NCBI GenBank assembly: GCA_937883885.1
Contig: CAKZXL010000134.1
Location: forward strand, 1-5,380
DNA length: 5,380 nucleotides
Direction: 5' to 3'
From: an uncultured Aquincola sp.
GTDB lineage: Bacteria > Pseudomonadota > Gammaproteobacteria > Burkholderiales > Burkholderiaceae
The translations under genes were made by a program, and so were the position numbers. This document shows, one piece after another, positions 1 to 5,380 of this stretch. The number at the start of each line of letters is the position of its first letter. Position 1 is the stretch's first letter. The notes under the pieces were generated by a model. That model saw only the letters and a program-made list of their open reading frames with translations, did no database searches and was not told the DNA's origin.

Positions 1-375
1 GCCGCTGCCGGTGCGCTTCGACCTCGACCACCTGCGCCGGGTGCTGGTGAACCTGCTGGACAACGCCCAGCGCCATGCCAGCGCGGCGCCGGGCGCGGTG
101 CAGGTGCTGCTGGCGCACGAGGGGGCCGGCCAGGTGCGGCTCGAAGTCTCGAGCGACGGACCACCGATACCGCCCGACGTGGAGCGGCACCTCTTCGAGC
201 CCTTCTTTTCCACCCGCAGCCGGGGCACCGGCCTCGGCTTGTATATTTGCCGCGAGCTGTGCGAGCGGTATGGCGCCAGCATCGACTACCAATGGCGGCC
301 CGCGGACGCGCCGGGGCGCAATGCGTTCTCGATGACGATGCCGCTGGCGGCCGATCAACCCGCACCGAGCACGCC

Positions 376-379
<4 letters not shown>
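1..379 (+). CDS. pilS: Sensor histidine kinase, C-terminal catalytic domain (PilS-like), 5' end outside window
   Basis: This is the last ~125 residues of a two-component sensor kinase, read from base 2 in frame to a TGA at 377-379. The HATPase_c ATP-binding domain is visible: N box NLLDNAQRH (bases ~53-79), an altered G1 box SSDGPPIP, F box LFEPFFST, and G2 box RGTGLGLYI followed by CRELCERYGA. The dimerisation/phospho-acceptor His region and any membrane segments lie upstream and cannot be seen. In the family, PilS is an inner-membrane kinase that phosphorylates PilR to control pilin transcription. The PilS assignment rests on the directly adjoining PilR-type regulator (4-base ATGA overlap) and the G2-box neighbourhood typical of PilS. 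A different NtrB/PilS-family kinase is the main alternative. The G1 box has Pro where a second Gly is usual (DGPPI instead of DGPGI), but the rest of the domain looks intact. Confidence 0.85.
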
Positions 380-1961
<1,582 letters not shown>

Positions 1962-1962
<1 letters not shown>

Positions 1963-2564
1963 TGACTGAGCGCGCGCCCGTGCCCGCGCTGCAGGCCGGC
2001 TGGTGGGGCGGTGCGCGCCAGGTGGCTTCACCCAACCACGGCGAGCGGCCGGCCGGCGAAGCGCCTTCGCTGGTGGTGCTGCACTCCATCAGCCTGCCGC
2101 CGGGGGTGTATGGCGGCGACGAGATCGAGCGCCTCTTCACCAACACGCTGGACTGGGACGCGCACCCCTACTTCGGGCAGATCCGCGGCATGCAGGTGTC
2201 GGCGCATTTCGTCATCCGGCGCGATGGCCAGGTGCTGCAGTTCGTGTCCTGCGACCGGCGCGCCTGGCATGCGGGCCAGTCGGCCTGGCGCGGCCGGGCC
2301 AACTGCAACGACTACTCGATCGGCATCGAGCTGGAAGGTCTGGAAGGCACGCCCTTCGAGCCTGCCCAGTACACCGCGCTGGGGCCGCTGCTGGCGGCGC
2401 TGGCGGCGGCCTATCCGCTGCGCGACGTGGCGGGCCATGAGCATGTGGCGCCGGGGCGCAAACAGGATCCGGGCAGCGGTTTCGACTGGAAGCGGGCCGA
2501 GGAAATCGCGGCCCGTCAAGGGGTGAGGCTGGGATGGCCCCACATCGCTACGGATAGTGTCTAA
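1962..2564 (+). CDS. ampD: 1,6-anhydro-N-acetylmuramyl-L-alanine amidase AmpD
   Basis: A 200-residue zinc amidase of the Amidase_2 family. AmpD cleaves the bond between 1,6-anhydro-MurNAc and L-Ala in cytosolic muropeptides during cell-wall recycling. In bacteria with AmpR/AmpC its loss raises the inducing muropeptides and derepresses the beta-lactamase. Family marks visible from the ATG: SPN (23-25) and RP (29-30) near the N-terminus, zinc ligand H41 in LHSISLPPG, NDYSIGIELEG with the probable catalytic E123, and GHEHVAPGRKQDPG supplying H159, K167 and zinc ligand D169. These correspond to the known H34/E116/H154/K162/D164 set of Citrobacter AmpD. No signal peptide is present, as expected for the cytosolic enzyme rather than periplasmic AmiD-type paralogues. 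The ATG at 1962 shares one base with the pilR TGA (TGATG). A GTG at 1959 is in frame and would add one residue. GAGGG at 1942-1946 is the only weak Shine-Dalgarno, so translation probably relies on coupling to pilR. The gene ends inside the nrdA control region. Confidence 0.93.
2545..2560 (+). promoter_or_regulatory. Candidate upstream NrdR box (imperfect)
   Basis: The 16-mer TCGCTACGGATAGTGT matches the NrdR consensus ACACTATATATAGTGT at 11 of 16 positions; the right half (ATAGTGT) is perfect and the left half keeps CNCTA. On its own it would be weak. Its centre (2552.5) lies exactly 31 bp, three helical turns, before the centre of the much stronger palindrome at 2576-2591, which is the usual arrangement of paired NrdR boxes. 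It lies within the last codons of ampD, just before the stop at 2562-2564. Confidence 0.65.
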
Positions 2565-2568
2565 ACCA

Positions 2569-2597
2569 CTGGCAAGCACTAGATCTAGTGCTATTCT
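2569..2597 (+). promoter_or_regulatory. Putative sigma70 promoter of nrdA (extended -10)
   Basis: A -35-like CTGGCA (2569-2574, 4 of 6 to TTGACA) and a -10-like TATTCT (2592-2597, 4 of 6 to TATAAT) are separated by exactly 17 bases. TGC directly before the -10 (2589-2591) gives an extended -10. The predicted start is near A2604. The promoter is weak by consensus alone, but its spacer coincides with the NrdR palindrome, as expected for a repressed nrd promoter. No other promoter in the gap looked better. Confidence 0.55.
2575..2592 (+). promoter_or_regulatory. NrdR box (perfect 18-bp palindrome)
   Basis: AGCACTAGATCTAGTGCT is a perfect inverted repeat with no spacer. Its inner 16 bases keep all of CACTA-AT-TAGTG of the NrdR-box consensus (12 of 16 identities, the differences being symmetric). 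NrdR is a zinc-finger/ATP-cone repressor that binds upstream of ribonucleotide reductase genes when dATP is plentiful. The next gene is nrdA, which supports the call. The palindrome fills the spacer of the putative nrdA promoter, so binding should exclude RNA polymerase. Confidence 0.85.
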
Positions 2598-2646
2598 TAC
2601 GGTACTGCATCGGCACAGCCGCAGCCCGTAAGCCGCCTCTGCGCCA

Positions 2647-2676
2647 CCCCGCACCGCCGTTCGGCGGCCGCCGGGG
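2647..2676 (+). other. GC-rich hairpin in the nrdA leader (possible attenuator or ampD terminator)
   Basis: Inner stem CCGCCG / CGGCGG (2654-2659 with 2662-2667; at RNA level best as 5 bp with a GTTC loop) lies inside an outer stem CCCCG / CGGGG (2647-2651 with 2672-2676), with an asymmetric internal loop between them. A short T run (2684-2687) follows seven bases after the stem. This is a poor fit to a Rho-independent terminator because of the gap and the short run. It lies downstream of the putative nrdA promoter, so any termination here would also affect nrdA. Confidence 0.4.
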
Positions 2677-2718
2677 CAGTCCCTTTTCAGCCGTACCCCT
2701 CTTCGCCCAAGGTCTGTC

Positions 2719-2744
2719 GGCCAGGCACGCCATCGCGCCTGGTC
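2719..2744 (+). other. Second hairpin in the nrdA leader
   Basis: GGCCAGGC (2719-2726) pairs with GCCTGGTC (2737-2744), eight pairs including one G-U. After an A/C mismatch two more pairs close a four-base CCAT loop. No T run directly follows; the T5 at 2764-2768 is about 20 bases away. The stem lies about 65 bases before the nrdA start codon and would be part of the mRNA leader. Chance pairing in GC-rich DNA cannot be excluded. Confidence 0.4.
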
Positions 2745-2768
2745 TGGCTCCGCCTTTCGCCGATTTTT

Positions 2769-2782
2769 CTCGATCCTCGATC
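2769..2782 (+). repeat. Short tandem repeat, 2 x CTCGATC
   Basis: Two perfect abutting copies of CTCGATC (2769-2775 and 2776-2782) lie 28 bases before the nrdA start codon. No known binding site was recognised. It may be a chance or slippage product. Confidence 0.6.
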
Positions 2783-2796
2783 TCTAACACCAAGAC

Positions 2797-2801
2797 AGGA
2801 G
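2797..2801 (+). promoter_or_regulatory. Ribosome binding site of nrdA
   Basis: AGGAG ends nine bases before the ATG at 2811. It is the best Shine-Dalgarno in the window and fixes the nrdA start, even though the first ~30 residues of the product are low-complexity and precede the conserved domain. Confidence 0.85.
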
Positions 2802-2810
2802 AAGCGCTTT

Positions 2811-5380
2811 ATGCACGCCACAGCCAGTTCCCCGGCGTCGTCCCCGGTGTTGCCGACGTCCCCCGCCCGTGCGACGGCCGCCAGCACCGCCGCACCCGCC
2901 TACCAGGGCTACCAGATCCTGCGCCGCAACGGCGCGGTGGTGGCCTTCGAGCCCAACAAGATCGCCGTCGCGCTGATGAAGGCCTTCCTGGCGGTGCACG
3001 GCACCCAGGGCGCGGCCTCGGCCAGCGTGCGCGAGACGGTGGACGGCCTGACCGAGAACGTGGTGCGTGCGCTGCTGCGCTCGCGCCCGGGTGGCGGCAC
3101 CTTCCACATCGAGGACGTGCAGGACCAGGTGGAACTGGGCCTGATGCGCGGTGGCCACCATGAAGTGGCGCGTGCCTATGTGCTGTACCGCGAGCGCCGT
3201 TCGCAGGAGCGTGCCCGCCAGGTGGCGCCGGCCGAAACCGCGACCCCGCATGCGCTGTTCGTCACCGAGAACGGCGTGCGCGTGCCGCTGGACGATGCGC
3301 GCCTGCAGATGCTGGTGGAGTCGGCCTGTGCCGACCTGGGTGCCGACATCCGCCCCGAGCCCATCCTCTCTGAAACCCGCCGCAACCTGTACGACGGCGT
3401 GCCCATCGAAGAAGTGCACAAGGCCGCCATCCTGGCCGCCCGCACGCTGATCGAGAAGGACCCCGGCTACACCCGCGCCACCGCCCGCCTGCTGCTGCAT
3501 ACCATCCGCAAGGAAGTGCTGGGCTTCGAGGCCATGCAGGCCGACATGGCCACGCAGTACGCCGAGTACTTCCCGACCTTCATCAAGAAGGGCGTGCAGG
3601 CCGAGCTGCTGGACGAGAAGCTGATGCAGTTCGACCTGGCCCGCCTGGGCGCGGCCCTGAAGGCCGAGCGCGACCTGCAGTTCGACTACCTCGGCCTGCA
3701 GACGCTGTACGACCGCTACTTCCTGCACGTCAACGAAACCCGCATCGAGCTGCCGCAGGCCTTCTTCATGCGCGTGGCCATGGGCCTGTCGCTGAACGAG
3801 ATCGACCGCGAGGCGCGTGCCGTCGAGTTCTACAACGTGCTGTCGACCTTCGACTTCATGTCGAGCACGCCCACGCTGTTCAATGCCGGCACCCGTCGTT
3901 CGCAGCTGTCCAGCTGCTACCTGACCACGGTGGCCGACGACCTCGACGGCATCTATGAAGCGCTGAAGGAAAATGCGCTGCTGTCCAAGTTCGCCGGTGG
4001 CCTGGGCAACGACTGGACCAACGTGCGTGCGCTGGGCTCCTACATCAAGGGCACCAACGGCAAGAGCCAGGGCGTGGTGCCGTTCCTGAAGGTGGTCAAC
4101 GACACGGCCGTGGCCGTGAACCAGGGCGGCAAGCGCAAGGGCGCGGTGTGCGCGTACCTCGAGACCTGGCACCTGGACATCGAAGAGTTCCTGGAGCTGC
4201 GCAAGAACACCGGCGACGACCGCCGCCGCACCCACGACATGAACACGGCGAACTGGATTCCCGACCTGTTCATGAAGCGCGTGATGGAAGGTGGCGACTG
4301 GACGCTGTTCTCGCCCTCCACCTGCCCCGACCTGCACGACAAGATCGGCAAGGCCTTCGAAGAAGCCTACGTGGCCTATGAAGCCAAGGCCGACCGTGGC
4401 GAGATCAAGCTGTTCAAGCGCATGCCGGCCAAGGACCTGTGGCGCAAGATGCTGTCGATGCTGTTCGAGACCGGCCATCCCTGGATCACCTTCAAGGACG
4501 CCTGCAACGTGCGCAGCCCGCAGCAGCACGTGGGCGTGGTGCACTCGTCCAACCTGTGCACCGAGATCACGCTGAACACCAGCGACAGCGAGATCGCCGT
4601 GTGCAACCTGGGCTCGGTCAACCTGGCCCAGCACCTGAAGGACGGCGGCATCGACCACGACAAGCTCAAGCGCACCGTGTCCACCGCGATGCGCATGCTC
4701 GACAACGTGATCGACATCAACTACTACGCGGTCAAGAAGGCGCGTGACAGCAACCTGCGCCATCGTCCGGTGGGCCTGGGCATCATGGGCTTCCAGGATG
4801 CGCTGTACCAGCTGCGCACGCCCTACGCCAGCCAGGCCGCGGTGGAGTTCGCCGACCGTTCGATGGAAGCCGTGTGCTACCAGGCCTACTGGGCCTCGAC
4901 CGAGCTGGCCGCCGAGCGTGGCCGCTACAGCAGCTATCGCGGCTCGCTGTGGGACCGTGGCGTGCTGCCGCTGGACTCGCTGAAGATGCTGGCCGAAGAA
5001 CGCGGCGGCTATGTGGAAGCTGATACCGAAGCCACGCTGGACTGGGACGCACTGCGCCAGCGTATCGCCACCCATGGCATGCGCAACAGCAACTGCGTGG
5101 CCATCGCACCCACCGCCACCATCTCCAACATCGTGGGTGTGGATGCGTCGATCGAGCCTTGCTTCGGCAACCTGTCGGTCAAGTCCAACCTGTCGGGTGA
5201 GTTCACCGTCATCAACGAGTACCTCGTGCGTGATCTGAAGAAGCTCGGCCTGTGGGACGACGTGATGGTGATGGACCTCAAGCACTTCGATGGTTCGCTG
5301 CGCCGCATCGACCGCGTGCCCGAAGACTTGAAGCAGCTGTACGCCACCGCCTTCGAGGTCGAGACGCAATGGCTGGTCGA
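2811..5380 (+). CDS. nrdA: Class I ribonucleoside-diphosphate reductase, alpha subunit, 3' end outside window
   Basis: The frame stays open for 856 residues to the window edge. NrdA reduces ribonucleoside diphosphates to deoxy forms using a radical supplied by NrdB. Residues 1-30 are an Ala/Ser/Pro-rich extension. Residues ~31-133 form an ATP cone with intact-looking features (R38/R39, F46-E47, K50, FHIEDVQD, H116/H117, YVLYRERR). Residues ~147-237 form a second ATP cone (VTENGVRVPLDD, YDGVPIEEVHKAA) lacking the Lys-Arg pair. The barrel follows: redox cysteine C369 (SSCYL), N581-C583-E585 in SNLCTEIT (radical-site Cys, as E. coli N437/C439/E441), partner cysteine C598 (AVCNLGSVNL) and the substrate loop APTATIS (766-772). 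The radical-transfer tyrosines and C-terminal cysteine pair should lie in the missing ~100 residues. The sequence resembles the ~960-residue double-cone NrdA of Pseudomonas aeruginosa rather than the 761-residue E. coli type. Start: ATG 2811 with AGGAG. It has its own promoter with NrdR boxes, and nrdB is expected downstream. CGT codons are more frequent than in pilR, consistent with higher expression. Confidence 0.97.
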   Translation, partial: MHATASSPASSPVLPTSPARATAASTAAPAYQGYQILRRNGAVVAFEPNKIAVALMKAFLAVHGTQGAASASVRETVDGLTENVVRALLRSRPGGGTFHIEDVQDQVELGLMRGGHHEVARAYVLYRERRSQERARQVAPAETATPHALFVTENGVRVPLDDARLQMLVESACADLGADIRPEPILSETRRNLYDGVPIEEVHKAAILAARTLIEKDPGYTRATARLLLHTIRKEVLGFEAMQADMATQYAEYFPTFIKKGVQAELLDEKLMQFDLARLGAALKAERDLQFDYLGLQTLYDRYFLHVNETRIELPQAFFMRVAMGLSLNEIDREARAVEFYNVLSTFDFMSSTPTLFNAGTRRSQLSSCYLTTVADDLDGIYEALKENALLSKFAGGLGNDWTNVRALGSYIKGTNGKSQGVVPFLKVVNDTAVAVNQGGKRKGAVCAYLETWHLDIEEFLELRKNTGDDRRRTHDMNTANWIPDLFMKRVMEGGDWTLFSPSTCPDLHDKIGKAFEEAYVAYEAKADRGEIKLFKRMPAKDLWRKMLSMLFETGHPWITFKDACNVRSPQQHVGVVHSSNLCTEITLNTSDSEIAVCNLGSVNLAQHLKDGGIDHDKLKRTVSTAMRMLDNVIDINYYAVKKARDSNLRHRPVGLGIMGFQDALYQLRTPYASQAAVEFADRSMEAVCYQAYWASTELAAERGRYSSYRGSLWDRGVLPLDSLKMLAEERGGYVEADTEATLDWDALRQRIATHGMRNSNCVAIAPTATISNIVGVDASIEPCFGNLSVKSNLSGEFTVINEYLVRDLKKLGLWDDVMVMDLKHFDGSLRRIDRVPEDLKQLYATAFEVETQWLV

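Noticed and set aside
2569..2585. CTGGCA as the -24 element of a sigma54 promoter that PilR might use
   Set aside because: The -12 GC is not at the required distance (AT is found at 2583-2584), so the GG-N10-GC pattern fails. A sigma70 reading with NrdR fits better.
2654..2687. Hairpin plus T run as a confident Rho-independent terminator of ampD
   Set aside because: The T run is only four bases and separated from the stem by seven bases, and the structure is downstream of the likely nrdA promoter. It is kept only as a leader hairpin.
2565..2810. DnaA box (TTATNCACA type) in the nrdA control region
   Set aside because: nrd promoters can carry DnaA boxes, but no acceptable match was seen on either strand of this gap.
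2588..3163. Plus-strand open frame of 191 codons covering the nrdA leader and start
   Set aside because: It runs out of frame through the conserved first ATP cone of NrdA. Its product is Arg/Pro/Gly-rich and the first part is the non-coding leader.
2784..5369. 861-codon open frame on the minus strand opposite nrdA
   Set aside because: It lies antisense to an unmistakable NrdA with catalytic residues. Its product is His/Gln/Val/Gly-rich low-complexity sequence with no recognisable domain, as expected from the reverse strand of GC-rich codons.

Overview
The window is about 70% G+C (estimated by eye), densely coding and entirely on the plus strand. Third-position G/C codon use and the protein variants seen point to a betaproteobacterium of the order Burkholderiales (Comamonadaceae / Rubrivivax-Leptothrix type). 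That placement is inference from protein resemblance and remembered gene order, not from a search.

Layout. Positions 1-379 hold the C-terminal ATPase end of a sensor histidine kinase, best read as PilS. It overlaps by 4 bases (ATGA) with a complete sigma54-dependent response regulator, PilR (376-1962). The pilR stop shares one base (TGATG) with the start of a cytosolic N-acetyl-anhydromuramyl-L-alanine amidase, AmpD (1962-2564). These three genes look like one translationally coupled unit linking type IV pilus control to cell-wall recycling. The last gene, running off the right edge from 2811, is the large subunit of an aerobic class I ribonucleotide reductase (NrdA). It has two N-terminal ATP-cone modules, of which the second looks degenerate.

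The 246-base gap between ampD and nrdA is the most informative non-coding part. It holds a perfect 18-bp palindrome matching the NrdR box, a weaker second NrdR box exactly 31 bp upstream (centre to centre) that overlaps the end of ampD, and a plausible extended -10 promoter whose 17-bp spacer is filled by the palindrome. A transcript of about 207 nt of leader would follow, containing two GC-rich hairpins, a small tandem repeat and a good Shine-Dalgarno sequence before nrdA. The layout suggests that nrdA is repressed by NrdR when (d)ATP is sufficient and has its own promoter, separate from the pilS-pilR-ampD unit.

I see no mobile element, CRISPR array, tRNA or rRNA, and nothing that needs a new biological system to explain it. 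The points worth checking are the NrdR/promoter architecture, the structured nrdA leader, the pilSR-ampD coupling and the decayed second ATP cone.
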